The notes: generated by a model from the sequence alone, not told the origin. A stretch of 64,000 bases of DNA from Cercis canadensis (GCA_003255065.1 QAOA01005320.1:12602-76601); one strand, 5' to 3'. Positions 34,772 through 47,900 are shown, counted from the first letter of the stretch. A program made the numbers and translations.

Positions 34772-37700
34772 TCAAGCTGAGGCATAGATATTAATCATGT
34801 CCAGATTGCTTGTTAGTGCATTAAACCGAGGCTTAGGAAGACTCTTGGTAAGCACATCTGCAACTTGTTGTGCTGTGGGTAGGTACCGTAGATTAATAGT
34901 ACCATTGTCTATCTTTTCTTTGATGAAGTGTCTGTCTATCTCCACATGCTTAGTTCTATCATGATGGACAGGATTGTGAGCAATACTCACAGCAGCTTTG
35001 TTGTCACAGTAGAGCTTTATAGGCATATAACTAGGAACCCGAAGCTCTCTTAACATGCGTTTTAGCCAAATACCTTCACATACACCATGAGCCAAGGCCC
35101 TATATTTAGCCTCAGCAGTACTTCGAGCAACCACAGATTGTTTCTTGCTTCTCCAAGTTACAAGGTTGCCCTACATGTAAGTGCAATACCCTGAGGTTGA
35201 GCGCCTATCAATGACAGAACCTGCCCAATCTGCATCAGTGAAGATTTTAACACATCTTGGACCTCCCCTTCTAAAAAATAGACCCTTTCCAGGAGTCCCT
35301 TTCAAATATCTCAAAATTCTGTAGACTGCCTCCAAGTGCCCTTCTTTAGGAGAGTGCATGAATTGGCTCACTACACTTACAGGGAATGCAATATCTGGCC
35401 TTGTGTGAGAGAGGTAAATTAATCTACCAACAAGGTGCTGGTACCTTCCCTTGTCTATGTCACTGCCTACATCCTCATCACCTAGTTTTTTATTAGGCTC
35501 CATAAGTGTATCAGCTGGTTTACAGCCCAACATACCAGTTTCTTATAACAGATCCAGCACATATTTTTTATGTGATATGGAAATACCGGTGTGACTTCGA
35601 GCTACCTCCATTCCTAGGAAATATTTTAGGGGTCCTAGGTCTTTTAGCTCAAATGCTATGCTGAGATATCTCTTCAAGAGTTGAATTTCTCCTAAATCAT
35701 TACCGGTTATAACCATGTCATCCACATAGACAATGAGGATGGTGATTTTGCCGTCTATTGAGTGTCTGAAAAACATAGTGTGGTCTATTTGGCCCTGATT
35801 ATACCCTCTTTTTTTCACAACTTGGGTCAGCCTTTCAAACCATGCTCTAGGAGACTGTTTCAGCCCATAGATAGCCCTTTTTAATCTGCACACCTTTCCT
35901 TTATGCCCCTCAAAACCAGGTGGTATGTCCATGTAAACTTCTTCATTTAGCCTTCCATTGAAAAAGGCATTCTTCACATCTAGTTAGTAGAGTGGCAAAT
36001 CTGAATTTGCAACCAAGGACAACAGAACTCTTATTGTGTTCAGTTTGGCCACAGGTGCAAACGTTTCTTGATAGTCTATCCCATAGGTTTGAGTAAAACC
36101 CTTAGCAACCAACCTTGCTTTGTACCTGTCTATGCTTCCATCACTTTTGTATTTAATGGTGAACACCCATTTACAGCCAACTGTTTTCTTCCCCGTAGGT
36201 AGGTTCTTGAGCTCCCATGTGCCATTTTTTTCAAGGGCATTCATCTCCTTTAAGACAGCTTTCTTCCATTCTGGTTTGGAAAGGGCCTCATCTATATTTT
36301 TAGGAATTTCTGTTTTGGAAAGATAAGCAGAAAAGGCACGAAATCTAGGGGATAAATTTTCCAATGAAACAAATTTAGAGATAGGATGTTTTGTACATGT
36401 TCTTACCCCTTTTCTAATGGCAATTGGGAAGTCTTCAAGGTTCTGCTGTGGCTCTGTATGATTCTGAGCTGGTTTGGCAGGACTCTTAGTGCTGTTGGAG
36501 CAGATATTTGGCTCAGATTCTTGGCCTTGTTGTTTGTCTAACTTATCTCGCTTTGAAGAAGGATTCCTTCTTGAATAAACAAGCATTTTTTGTTGTTCAG
36601 TTTCTGGTATTGTCACAGGTTCAGGTTCTGGTTGACTATTTTTAGGAGGCATGGGATCCACACTTGGGTATGAGATAGGTAAGGGTGTAGGGTCAGAATG
36701 CAGGGTTATAGGTCCAGATTTCAGTTCTGTCTGTACAGGATCAGTAGGTCTAGATTCAGGTTCAAAATTGATTTCCCTACACTCAACTTCACCTATATTC
36801 TCCCCCTGAAGTTGAGAGGGGGGAAAGTAAGGGTCAGTTTCAAAAAAGGAGACATCTTTGGACACAAATAGGCGTTTGAGAGTGGGAGAATAGCATTTAT
36901 ATCCCTTTTGAGTAGGTGAGTACCCAACAAACACACACCTATGTGCCCTAGGATCAAGTTTAGACAATCCGGGAAAATGAGAGTGAACAAAGGCCTTGCA
37001 CCCAAATATTTTTGGAGTTAGAGAGGAAAACCTATAGTGAGGAAAGTTCTTTTGGAAAACCGAGAATGGTGTATGAAGGTTAAGAACTTTGGATGGCATT
37101 CGGTTTATGAGATAGGCTGCAGTTAAAACTGCCTCTCCCCATAGATAGTTTGGTACATTCATGGTAAACATAAGGGACCTAGTGACTTCTAGGAGGTGGC
37201 GGTTTTTTCTCTCAGAAATCCCATTTTGTTGGGGGGTATGGGCACAAGAACTCTCATGAATTATACCATGGGATGTAAGATACTCCCCTAAAACATAATT
37301 AAAATACTCCCTGCCATTATCAGTCCTTAAGGTTTGAATATTGGTGTGGAACTGGTTTTGGACCATAGTGTGGAAGTTTTTGAAGGTGTGAGAGGCTTCA
37401 GATTTTTCCCTTAGGAGATGTACCCAGCATACCCGTGTGTGATCATCTATAAAGGTGATAAACCACCTAGCACCTGAAATATTTTTAACTCGGGAGGCTC
37501 CCCAAATATCACTATGAATGAGTGCAAATGGGCGAGAAGCAATGTAGGGTTTTGCAGCATAGGATGCTCGGGTATTTTTTGCTAATTGACAAATCTCACA
37601 AGAAAAAGAACTAGGATTCTCATTAATAAATAAGTTTGGAAACAAACTTTTGAGATACAAGAAGTTGGGGTGACCTAACCTACGATGTCACATCATAATT

Positions 37701-39202
37701 TGACTAGAATTAGAGACATTGGACACATTAACGGTGAATGCTTGTTTATTCAAAGAAGCATGCTTGTTCCAAAAGTAGAGTCCATTAGCCATACTAGCAC
37801 TGCCAATCATCTTCCCCGAGATCTGCTCCTGTATAACATAGCAATTAGAGGTGAAATTAACACGGCATTTAGTATCCCTAGTCAGTTTGCTAATGGATAT
37901 TAGGTTACAAGACAGGTTTGAGACATGGAGAACAGATTTGAGGACAAGATTATCAATCAATTTAATTGTCCCAAAACCAGCAACAGGTGATATGGTACCA
38001 TCTGCTACTCTTACCCGAAAATCATGTTTGCAAGGGGTATAAGCAGAAAATAGAGATGAGTTACCTATCATATGATCTAAGGCTCCTGAATCAAATATCT
38101 AAGGAGCTAATTGTTCTAGGTCAGGGGTAGAAACAGAATTAGCAGTACCTTTTAGAGCTAAGGTGCACATAGGAGATGAGGAATGGCCAAGGATCTGGTG
38201 TAGAACCTCCAACTGCGACTTTGTTAACTGAACATTAGCAACATCCTCTCCACTGGATTCTTCATAGGTAACTTGATGAGCTTTCCCTTCTCTCTTGTTC
38301 CTTGGCTTCCAACCTGGTGGAACACCATGGAGTTGGAAACAAGTGTCTCGGGTATGTCCAGTCTTCTTGCAGTGGCTGCATACAGGTCTTTCTCCATATT
38401 TTTTCTGTTTGTTTTCATTGTCTATCTTGAATTTAGACTCTAAAAAACCTCTGGTGTAAAGGGCAGAACCCTTTATTTGGCCAGTTTTAGGATCCTTGTC
38501 TCCTAACAGCACCCTTATTCTGTTTTCTTCACGCCTAACCTCAGCAAATGCCTCTCCAATGGCAGGTAGAGGTCTTCTCCCTAAGATTCTGCCACGAACC
38601 TCATCCAAATCCTTATGCAGACCTGCTAGGAACTCATACAAGCGTTCCTTATCAATGTGAGCTTTGAACTTGATGTGATCATCAACATCTCCTCAATCTG
38701 CTTCATAAAACAGATCCAGCTCCTGCCATAATACCTTTAGAGAGTTATAGTAGCTGGTGACATCAAGGTTGCCCTGCCGAGTGTCTTTGAGTTTAATCTT
38801 GATCTCAAAAACTTGGGAGGCATTCTCTAGATCAGAGTAGTTTTCCTTGACAGCATCCCATATGGCTTTTGCTATCTTGAAAAGAAGGTAGGTTCTGCTG
38901 ATGTGAGGCTCCATCGAATTGATGAGCCATGACATCACAATGGAATTGTTGAGTTCCTACATTGCATAAGTGGGATCATCAATTTTGGGCTTGCTAGCTT
39001 CTCCAGTGAGGTAGCCCATTTTTCTACGGCCTCTAATCACTATAAGAACAGATTGAGACCAGTGGAGAAAATTTTTACCATCTAACTTGTGGTTGGTGAT
39101 GATAAGTGAGGAGCTCATAAGGGAGGAACTCTCACTCACCGAAGGGTTTGCCATGGAGGATACAACTTTAGAGGTTGTTTTTTCAGAATTCTCCATGTTC
39201 AT
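34772..39202 (-). pseudogene. Copia gag-pol polyprotein, one frame with seven nonsense codons
   Basis: From ATG at 39202 (MNMENSEK) to the stop at 34772 the frame is 1477 codons with no frameshift, but seven internal stops. These lie at about 38954 (TAG), 38690 (TGA), 38100 (TAG), 37687 (TGA), 35983 (TAA), 35542 (TAA) and 35171 (TAG). Domains in order: UBN2-type gag; zinc knuckle CSHCKKTGHTRDTC; protease FDSGA; integrase zinc finger HRRLGH...CEICQ; integrase core with DIWG and TDNGREY; reverse transcriptase with YVDDM; RNase H with FTDADWAGS and YCDNKAAVS. All catalytic motifs remain recognisable. At least five stops stand where copia proteins have tryptophan (for example before HRRLGH and before IFDSG). 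Confidence 0.95.
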
Positions 39203-39222
39203 GGATCGGTGCTCTGATACCA

Positions 39223-39463
39223 TGTAGAAATTCTGTATTGGCTTCCTTACCTAAATGGTGAAGGAGCTATGAATTTATAGGGATTTGATACAACCAATCA
39301 ATCCTTCAAAATCAGAAATAGTCTAATCTAGGAAATTACAAATAAATACAGCTTAATCTAAAGGATTTACAGCTATCCTATTAAATGAGATATATATGGA
39401 AAGTCAATCATTCTCCTTGATTGTCAATCCTGATTCAATCCCATAACTTCTGGGATTCCAACA
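39223..39463 (-). repeat. 5' LTR of the copia element
   Basis: 241 bp, TGTAGAAATT to TTCCAACA, with the tRNA-iMet primer site starting at its inner edge (minus strand). Confidence 0.95.
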
Positions 39464-39468
39464 GTAAC

Positions 39469-40998
39469 CAAACATTACACATCATTTGTCACTCTCTTCA
39501 GTGACTCTTGCTTCCACTAAAGTGTATTTTTTAATAGAAGAATTTTATTAGAAGAGAGATAATGATTACAAAGGAAGAGGAGAAGAGATCCTCCATAGCC
39601 AAGAAACACAAGAAAACTAACAAAGGGAAGCCGAGAGGACTTCTTGAAATAAACCACAAGCTAAGCAACAGAGGGAAACCAAAATGCTGTGACATCCCAT
39701 AAGAAGCCTAGGACTGAAGTTCCCCCTTAAAAATCTGAACATTCTACTCCAGCCACTTAAGAGATAAGCAGAAATTCAATTATTATGTCATAATCAAAGC
39801 CCAGATTCATTTTTTCCCTATCTTTTTTGAGGTTTTCCCCATCAGAGGACTATTTGGAAAGCTATATGGTCATCAAAGGGCCAAAAGCAAAGCCCATTCA
39901 CATGCCACCATTTCTAGGACAAATTTCCAGGCAATCAGAGGCCATAAGGGGTTGGATCTCCATGCATTATGAATCACTTACGTAATTAGGAGGCACAACA
40001 CATTCTAAAATTACTTTTGGATTATCTACTGCTTCATTGGCAAATTTTCACAACAAAATCTTTATATATTCTTCTGTAGTTTAAAAATGTTAAACAAAGG
40101 AACAACTAATGTTCGAATTACTCTACAAGTTGCTTCTTTCCAAGAAGAAAAGGAGAAAAATAAGGGGAGAAAATTAAGTTCAAAAGTACTAGATAGGAAA
40201 ACTGAAGTAAATAAGACTATTAATATATGGAAACAACTAATACCTTTAAAGAATATGTAATCTAAGGTTCCTGAGAATCCTCTTGTGAAGATGGTGGCTT
40301 TAGGCTCCCTAGTTTCTTGGTTAAATTGGCTCCTATGTCTCTCATCAACTTCATTTCTAAAAGGCAAATAACAAAAAACTACTTTCAACTAAAAGAAAAG
40401 AAAACGCAATAAAAGATGATGGTCACTAGATAAATCATAAGCATGAAAGGAACTTTCTAATTTGTGCAACTATGATATCCTCTGCATCTTGGTTAACCTC
40501 ATAAATCATAACATACTCTTCAAACACATTAGCAATTTGAAAACACAGGTATTAGCAAGCAAAGAAATCCTTGAAAAGATAATTCAGCATATTAATCTGT
40601 GTTTATTCGTTCTAGATATCATCAATCATCATATCACAAAACCCAGAACTAGTCCACATTTTGATAAGCCCTATAATAGAGGATAAATTCTTGGTATAAT
40701 CCCAACGTGACAAAAGAGTGGGCCACAGCACCTAAGAATTTTTTGCAAGAGAGTCCCCAAAATTCAGATCATATCAGGAACCAATGCAAACTAACCACAT
40801 TGATAGAATAAAAACTCAACCCGTGCAAGTTTTTCTACAGATAGAATAAAAATTATATAATAATGAATGAGTACCTGAATCACAACTGTGGAGAATGTAC
40901 AAACAGAGAACTTCCAAAAATAGAGATCACAAAAGCCTCAGCTTCTCCTTTGTGAAATCCCCTGGCTGAAGTACAAACGAATTGAAGAGAACAATCGT
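39469..40998. other. No gene recognised; possible LINE 3' tail
   Basis: At about 39520-39720 the minus strand reads like the 3' end of a retrotransposed transcript (TGTAATCATTATCTCTCTTC, then TAATAAAATTC and an A-rich tail). This may be a truncated LINE, but no coding part confirms it. The remainder holds nothing recognisable. Confidence 0.35.
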
Positions 40999-41362
40999 GT
41001 TGTCCTCTGCGAACGGTATTGCTTCGTCTTGATGAAACTTATTAATGGAAGAGGTGGTAAAGTTTTGAGAAAGGGGAGGAGAGACAATGTCCAAGTTTCT
41101 CTCAGAGTTATGAAGCTTTCTTGGTTGATTTTAGACATACGGATGAAGGAAAAGGGAGGGAAAACGAAAGGGTGAGAAAGGACGGGAAAATATGACTTTG
41201 AAAAAATTTGGGGCTGATTTGTAATAAATAAAAATTTTGCCTATAGCAAGTTAAGTAAAAATATGAATCCTACTATCAGTACACTTGTCATAATTAAATT
41301 AGTCCAACTAGGATGGGGTTATTTAACCCCATTTTTACATGAGGTCAGTTAAAGGCCCCCTT
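40999..41362. repeat. Inverted repeat A, left arm
   Basis: About 364 bp, matching 42241-42605 in inverted orientation with high similarity. The arm includes the 5' part of a minus-strand frame that opens MSKINQESFITLRET at 41138, preceded by a pyrimidine-rich leader, so it may derive from a gene's 5' end. A partial extra copy of its inner end lies at about 41770-41832. Confidence 0.9.
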
Positions 41363-41561
41363 CTTATGATGGAAAGCCCTGAAGGAGAAGGAGCACGCGT
41401 GATGATCAACTGAAATTAAGAAATTCCTTGGTGGGAGGATTAGGATTGGCCCACCCGAGTAATAAAACACCCATTTATAGGCTGATGTTGGACCTAGTTC
41501 CTTCCTAACTTGAATAAAACTTCATTCTCCTCAAGTTGGATGGAAAAAACACATATAATAA

Positions 41562-41764
41562 GGGGGACTTTAATTTACCCCAGGCAAAAATATAGGGTTA
41601 TATAACCCCAACCTAGGTGGCACAGTCACCACTATTTCTTGTGCTATGTGTCAAATCTAATTGTGGGTATTTATTTTTGGTTACCTGTTAAGTTGGTCAT
41701 TTCTCAACTTGTGTGACAGTATTAATGTAACCCACTAATTTAACTAAAATTGTGTTAGCACCCC
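41562..41764. repeat. Inverted repeat B, left arm
   Basis: About 203 bp from GGGGGACTTTAATTT to GTTAGCACCCC, inverted relative to 43975-44177. The outer ends would be GGGGGACTT on both sides, but no matching target duplication was found. Confidence 0.87.
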
Positions 41765-41942
41765 ACTTAAAATAAAGATAGGGTTGTTTAACCCCATTTT
41801 TACATGGGTTCAGTTAAAGGCTCCATTTTTTAATTGAATCAGATTATTGCACTCGGGCTGAGGAAATACAGTAATTATATATAAAAATAAATAATTTTGT
41901 ATGAGTTAAATTAGGTAAAAGTCCAAAAAAAAATTAGTAAAG

Positions 41943-41943
<1 letters not shown>

Positions 41944-41973
<30 letters not shown>
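41944..41973. repeat. (TA)n microsatellite
   Basis: About 15 TA units. Confidence 0.95.
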
Positions 41974-41978
<5 letters not shown>

Positions 41979-42240
41979 ATATTTTATTAGACACACTGAA
42001 ATTGCATCTGCTGTCATTTAGGATAAATGCTATTATTTAGGATGTGACTTATGTCACATTTAAATAAGTTTTTTATTGTTTTAACTCCAAATTATATTAT
42101 ATTGACAGAGTTACCTAGAAAAATGAAACAGGAGAAGCTAGCTTTTTGGATTAATGGGCACAACGCGCTTGTTACCTTTTGGTCCCGTGATATTTCCACT
42201 ATGTCCTGAATATTGACATTTGTATACTATCTGCTGTATA

Positions 42241-42605
42241 TGGGGCCTTTAACTGAACTCATGCATGTAAAAATGGGGTTAAACAACTCTATCTTAGTTG
42301 GACCAATTTAATTATGACAAGTATACTGATAGTGGAATCCACATTTTTACTTAATCTGCTATAGGCAAAAATTTTATTTATTACAAATCAGCCCAAAAAT
42401 TTTTCAAAGTCATATTTTTCTGTCCTTTCTCACCCTTTCGTTTTCCCTCCCTTTCCCTTCATCCGTATGTCTAAAATCAACCAAGAAAGCTTCATAACTC
42501 TGAGAGAAACTTAGACGTTGTCTCTCCTCCCCTTTCTCAGAACTTTACCACCTCTTCCATTAATAAGTTTCATCAAGACGAAGCAATACCGTTCGCAGAG
42601 GACAA
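42241..42605. repeat. Inverted repeat A, right arm
   Basis: Begins TGGGGCCTTTAACTGAAC and ends CGCAGAGGACAA. It is the reverse complement of 40999-41362. The short frame MSKINQESFITLRET is present here on the plus strand and stops early. Confidence 0.9.
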
Positions 42606-43974
42606 AATTTAAGCCTGAAATTCTGAGAGTATAGTATCATTTTAATGGTGTAAAGTTTTAAAAAGTTGAGAAAAAATAATTTTGGACATCCAAAAATTCT
42701 CAAAAAAATTCAGAAGGTAGAATAAGGAGAGCGAAAAAAAACTTGACAAGTTTCATAAAAAAAACTTCCAGCGTGTGGCCTCCATTTTGCTTTTTCACTA
42801 TTATATGATCATAATGGGACTAGCAAAATGAATAAATAGTAACCCCGAGCTCGTCCTTGTCACATAACTATAACTTAGCTATAGATAATAATATAATGTA
42901 TAAAATATGCATGGTTATCAACTTATCTTAAGGACGAAATAAGTTACATTTATTATTTTCCTTAAAAAATTTAAATATAATATGTCAACGATCTCGATAA
43001 TTCATGCTTTCATTTTATGAAAATAATAATGTGAAAAAATTTTATTTAAAATATATATAACACTAAATTAAATCCTTCCATATATTTGCTAGGTAAAATA
43101 GAGATGATACATATCAGTTTCACAACTAATTGATCTCAGATGAAGAGGAACTCAAATGTGGGGATCAAACATATGCAAATCAAGAAGGACCATCATGCTT
43201 CATCTTCCATTATTAGATTTTTTATGGCACTCAAACTGTGAGATATTATTTTGAATATTTAATCATTGATAGTCTTTAGTATGTATAAACCATTTGCAGC
43301 TACTTCTTCTCGAGTCATTAGATGATTTTACAAAGAATTAAGTTTTCACAAAATTATATATTTTTTATATTAATCAAGACTTCTGCACTTATTTGCTTCA
43401 CAGTTTGTTACTTAATATTTAATATATTGTCAGCATATTAAAATGGTCATGCTTACTGTACACAGATTACATTTAAAAGCAAAATAACGAAGTAGCATGC
43501 ATGATAATCTTTTTCATATATATAGTATTATTTCAATTTTAGACACATTGTCAAATAATATACATACACTAACAATGTAATAAAAAATTTAAAAACTGAA
43601 TTAAGCTGAACTGTACGAATTTAAATGCTGGTTAGTGGGCTCATGACCTGCAAATCCTACTTGCAAATATGAAGAGTGAGGAAGAGAGTGAGATTTACTT
43701 TCTTTAATTTTTTGATTTGTTTTTTATATTATTGTTCTTCACTTAGCTTAATCTATTTATTAATGTATATTTTTAAATTTTATCATACTTAAAATTTTAT
43801 TTTAAATTGTGAATCTTTATATATAAATTTGAATATAATTCTTTTTAAAAAATTTCATAAATTTGTTTGTGAAAAATATATAAATGGAGAGGAATATCAT
43901 ATTTTGTGTATTTTCAACTTTAACATAATTTAATTACTAAAAAAAAAGTTTTAACATATATTGTTATTTTAAAG
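42606..43974. other. No gene recognised
   Basis: AT-rich sequence between the inverted-repeat arms, with no coding frame or element ends that can be supported. Confidence 0.55.
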
Positions 43975-44414
43975 GGGGTGCTAACACAATTTTAGTTAAA
44001 TTAGTAGGTCACATTAATACTGTCACACACGTTGAAAAATGACCAACTTAACAGGTAACCAAAAATAAATACCCACCATTAGATTTGGCACATAGCACAA
44101 AAAATGGTGGTGACTGTGTCACCTAGGATGGAGTTATATAACCCTATATTTTTACCTGGGTAAATTAAAGTCCCCCATTAAAAAAACACAATCACAGAAA
44201 ATTTTAGTTAAATTAGTAGGTCACATTAATACTGTCACACAAGTTGAAAAATGACCAACTTAACAGGTAACCAAAAATAAATACCCACCATTAGATTTGG
44301 CACATAGCACAAAAAATGGTGGTGACTGTGTCACCTAGGATGGGGTTATATAACCCTATATTTTTGTCTGGGTAAATTAAAGTCCCCCATTAAAAAAACA
44401 CAATCACAGAAAAG
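43975..44414. repeat. Inverted repeat B, right arm, tandemly duplicated
   Basis: 43975-44177 is the reverse complement of 41562-41764. A 212-bp segment covering most of this arm is present twice head to tail (43991-44202 and 44203-44414) with very few differences. The second copy ends about 560 bp before the TNL start codon. Confidence 0.9.
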
Positions 44415-44976
44415 GGTTCATCTCCCGAAATCCCATCTACCATTGCATCAGATTACTTAATCATGTTTCCTAACCTGCTAATGGAACTGATAGAAAGCTA
44501 AGATACACAAGGGATCAATTAGACTACGAGGAAACACTGGTTCAAAGAGAATTCAAGAAAAAGGGCTAATCTCTCTGTTTCGAGGAATTCCCAGTTCAGG
44601 GAGGAAAAAGATAAAAGGTGAGTGGCATTTTTTAACATGTCCAAGGCTATTCCATCGTTTCAATTTCTTTGCTGTTTAACAATTGATGTTATTGCAAAAC
44701 GGAGAACCATAGTTGCTCAACTGATATTGTTCTCAATTTAGTTAAGCTTAGAGAGAGGATATGTAGTCCTATGTGTAATGTTCTGGTTCTTATCATTGCC
44801 CATAAATCATTACATAGCTTTACCTTTTTTATAACTTATTATTTAGCTGATTACTCAAGTTTGAGGCCTTCAAATGTCTTGCTTATTCTCTTAGCATCCT
44901 TTTTCCTGTTTCAGGCCTTCTGCATCCTTGTCCATCACTGTCCAGCAACATAGGTTATAGTAGCTAACTAGCTATC
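44415..44976 (+). promoter_or_regulatory. Upstream region of the TNL gene
   Basis: 562 bp between the duplicated repeat arm and the TNL ATG. A possible leader splice donor (AAAAG|GTGAGTGG) lies at about 44618. No clear promoter element can be singled out, so this entry marks position only. Confidence 0.3.
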
Positions 44977-47900
44977 ATGACACCTAAATCACTCTACTCC
45001 TTTTCCTTCACCTATTGTTGGGCTTATGATGTCTTCCTCAGTTTTCGAGGTAAAGATACCCGCTTCGGTTTTACTGGCAATCTTTATAATGCTCTATGTC
45101 GAAAGGAAATCCGAACCTTCATAGATGATGAGGAGCTTCAAAGAGGGGAAGAAATTACATCAACTCTTCTCAAAGCAATTGAAAATTCCAGGATTGCCAT
45201 CATAGTTTTCTCTAAGGACTATGCATCTTCAACTTTTTGTCTAGAAGAACTTGTGGAGATCCTTGAGCGCATAAAGCAAAATAATAGGTTGGTATTGCCT
45301 GTATTTTATGAAGTTGATCCATGTGATGTGCGGCATCAAAAAGGGAGTTATGGAGAAGCATTGTCCAAGCATGAGGCAAGATTCAAGGATAACATGACCA
45401 AGGTGCAAAAGTGGAAATCAGCTTTGAATATAGCAGCTAGTCTGTCTGGCTGCCATTTCAGACGTGGGTATGTTCACTTCGCTTGTACCGTTTTATTTTT
45501 CATTTTAATTTTGGCTGATAATTTTCATATGAAAATTAATATCTAAGTAAAGAAAGAAAAGTAAATTATTTTACGCAGCCTTTATTTGCTTGAATTTGAG
45601 TTTTAGGGAATGAAATTGTGCATAAATTTGATGCATTTAGTTTAACTTCATTCAAATTTTTGTAATTGGGCAGGCAGGTATATGAATATAGGTTTATTGA
45701 TGAGATTACTGAAGAGATCTCCAAAAAGATTAAACGCATCCCTTTACAAGTTGCTACTTATCCAATTGGGTTGGAGTCTCGGGTGCGAGTAGTGAACACA
45801 CTTCTAGACACTAAATCTGTTGAAGAAGTCAACATGGTAGGAATTCATGGAATTGGCGGAATAGGTAAAACAACAACTGCATGTGCTGTGTATAATTTCA
45901 TTGCTGATCAATTTGAAGGTGTGTGTTTTCTCAGTGACATTAGAGAAAGTTCAAAGCATGACTTGGTAAAACTTCAGAAGAAATTGCTTGTTGATATATT
46001 GGGAGAGAAGGATATCAAGTTGGGAAGTGTCAAAGAAGGAATTCCAATAATAAAACATAGGCTCCAAAGAAAGAAAGTTCTTTTGATTCTTGATAATGTT
46101 AACGAATTGGAACAGTTACAAGCATTGGCTGGAGGACTTGATTGGTTTGGTTTTGGCAGCAAGATTATTATTACCACAAGGGATAAGCATTTGCTACATG
46201 CTCATGGTGTTGATAGAATATATGAGGTAGAGGGATTAAATTATGAGGAAGCTCTTGAATTGTTTAGGTGCAATGCTTTTAAAAATAAGGAAGTTGATCC
46301 AAGTTACATGGACGTTTCAGAACGTGCAGTCCTTTATTGTAATGGCCTTCCGTTGGCCTTGGAAATAATAGGCTCTAACTTGTGTAAAAGAGGATGGGAT
46401 GCATGGGAGTCTGCATTATATGAATATGAAAGAATTCCTAACAAAACTATTTACAAAATTCTTAAAGTAAGCTATGATTGTTTGGAAGATTATCAGCAGA
46501 GAATTTTCCTTGACTCGGTTTGTTTCTTTAGAGGATTTGATTTGGACTATGTCACAAATATTCTCCTACATGGTCGTGATTTGCACCCAAAATGTGGTAT
46601 TGAAGAATTGGTTGATAAATCTCTCATAAAGATTGATCAATACAATTGTGTGAGAATGCATGACTTGATACAGCACATGGGTAGAGAGATTGTAAGGCAG
46701 GAATCACCGTTAGAGCCAGGGAAACGAAGCAGGTTATGGTTCTATAAGGACATTCTTCATATTTTAGAAGAAAATATGGTACGCAAGAGCAATATGCATG
46801 GTTTAAATTTCTTTTCCCCCTTAGCACATTGATTTTTCTTTTATGCACCAAAGTCATGATTCTTAGCCTTATCTTCTTAATTTTGTGTTGATAAAATTAT
46901 TAGTAGAATAATGTGCTTCGTAATTTAGATTTTTCTTTATACACTGTGCCTAACTAAAGCTTTTGGTTTAAAAGGGAACTGAAAATATTGAAGTGATGAT
47001 GGTTGACTTGCCTTCTTGTAATAAAGTGCAATGGGATGGAGATGCATTCAAGAAGATGAAGAACCTGCAAGTACTTATCATTAGATATGCATGCTTTTCT
47101 ACGCAGATTAAACATCTGCCAACAAGTTTAAGACTGCTTGAGTGGGTGAAATATCCTTATTTGTCCCTACCATCCCATTTTTGTCCAAGGAATCTTGTCA
47201 CACTTAAAATGCCTGAGAGTTACCTTATGTTGGACAAACCACTCAAGGCACGTTCCATTACTTGCTATCTTAATATGTTTCCTTGGCCTAGCTTATATAT
47301 TATTGAATAAACTGCACTTGAAAATTCTTAGGACTGACTAGTTAGTTTTTGTTTTGCAGAACTTCAACTCATTGAGTCATCTGAACTTAAGTGGTAATAA
47401 ATTTTTAACAGAGGTGCCTGACATATCTGGAGCCCCAAATTTAGTAGAACTGTGTCTTAAAGATTGCTACAATTTAATTGAAGTCCATAAGTCTGTTGGA
47501 ATCCATAGCAAACTTAGAGTACTGGATGCTGAAGGTTGCGGCAGCCTCTTTATTTTTCCATGTCAAATCATGTTGAAATCTCTTGAATTTCTTGACCTCT
47601 CGAAGTGCTGTAGTCTCCAGAGTTTCCCAGAAATACCAGAGAAGTTGGAAAAATTAACCCATGTTAATTTGAATTATAGTGGCATAGAAGAATTGCCATT
47701 TTCCATTGAAAATCTTGTTGGGCTTCAAGATATAGGACTTGACTACTGCGATAGCCTTTTCCGGCTACCAAATAGCATTCTCACTTTGCCAAAACTTAAG
47801 AGTTTGGGTGTTAAAGACTGTAAAAGATTTCTATATTTTTACCAGTACGAAGGTGAAGAAGAAGAACAAGAAAGAGTCAGCTCATTAGTGCCACCAAGCA

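Larger units (their letters stand above)
34524..39463 (-). mobile_element. Ty1-copia LTR retrotransposon, structurally complete
   Basis: Two 241-bp LTRs (34524-34764 and 39223-39463) in direct orientation are flanked by a perfect 5-bp target duplication GTAAC (34519-34523 and 39464-39468). On the minus strand the 5' LTR (39463-39223) is followed by TGGTATCAGAGC, the initiator-Met tRNA primer site. The 3' LTR is preceded by TTGAGGGGGAG, a polypurine tract. The LTRs differ at about six sites (roughly 2.5%), pointing to an insertion of moderate age. Domain order gag-protease-integrase-RT-RNase H is that of copia. It cannot make a full polyprotein because of nonsense codons. Confidence 0.96.

Noticed and set aside
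36120..36326. Plus-strand ORF inside the copia element
   Set aside because: Antisense shadow of the polyprotein reading frame.
40938..41138. Minus-strand ORF MSKINQESFITLRET as an independent gene
   Set aside because: Ends in unassigned DNA with no domain, and lies in an inverted-repeat arm; at most a captured 5' fragment.
45974..46177. Minus-strand ORF within the TNL NB-ARC exon
   Set aside because: Shadow of the sense frame, which has all NB-ARC motifs.
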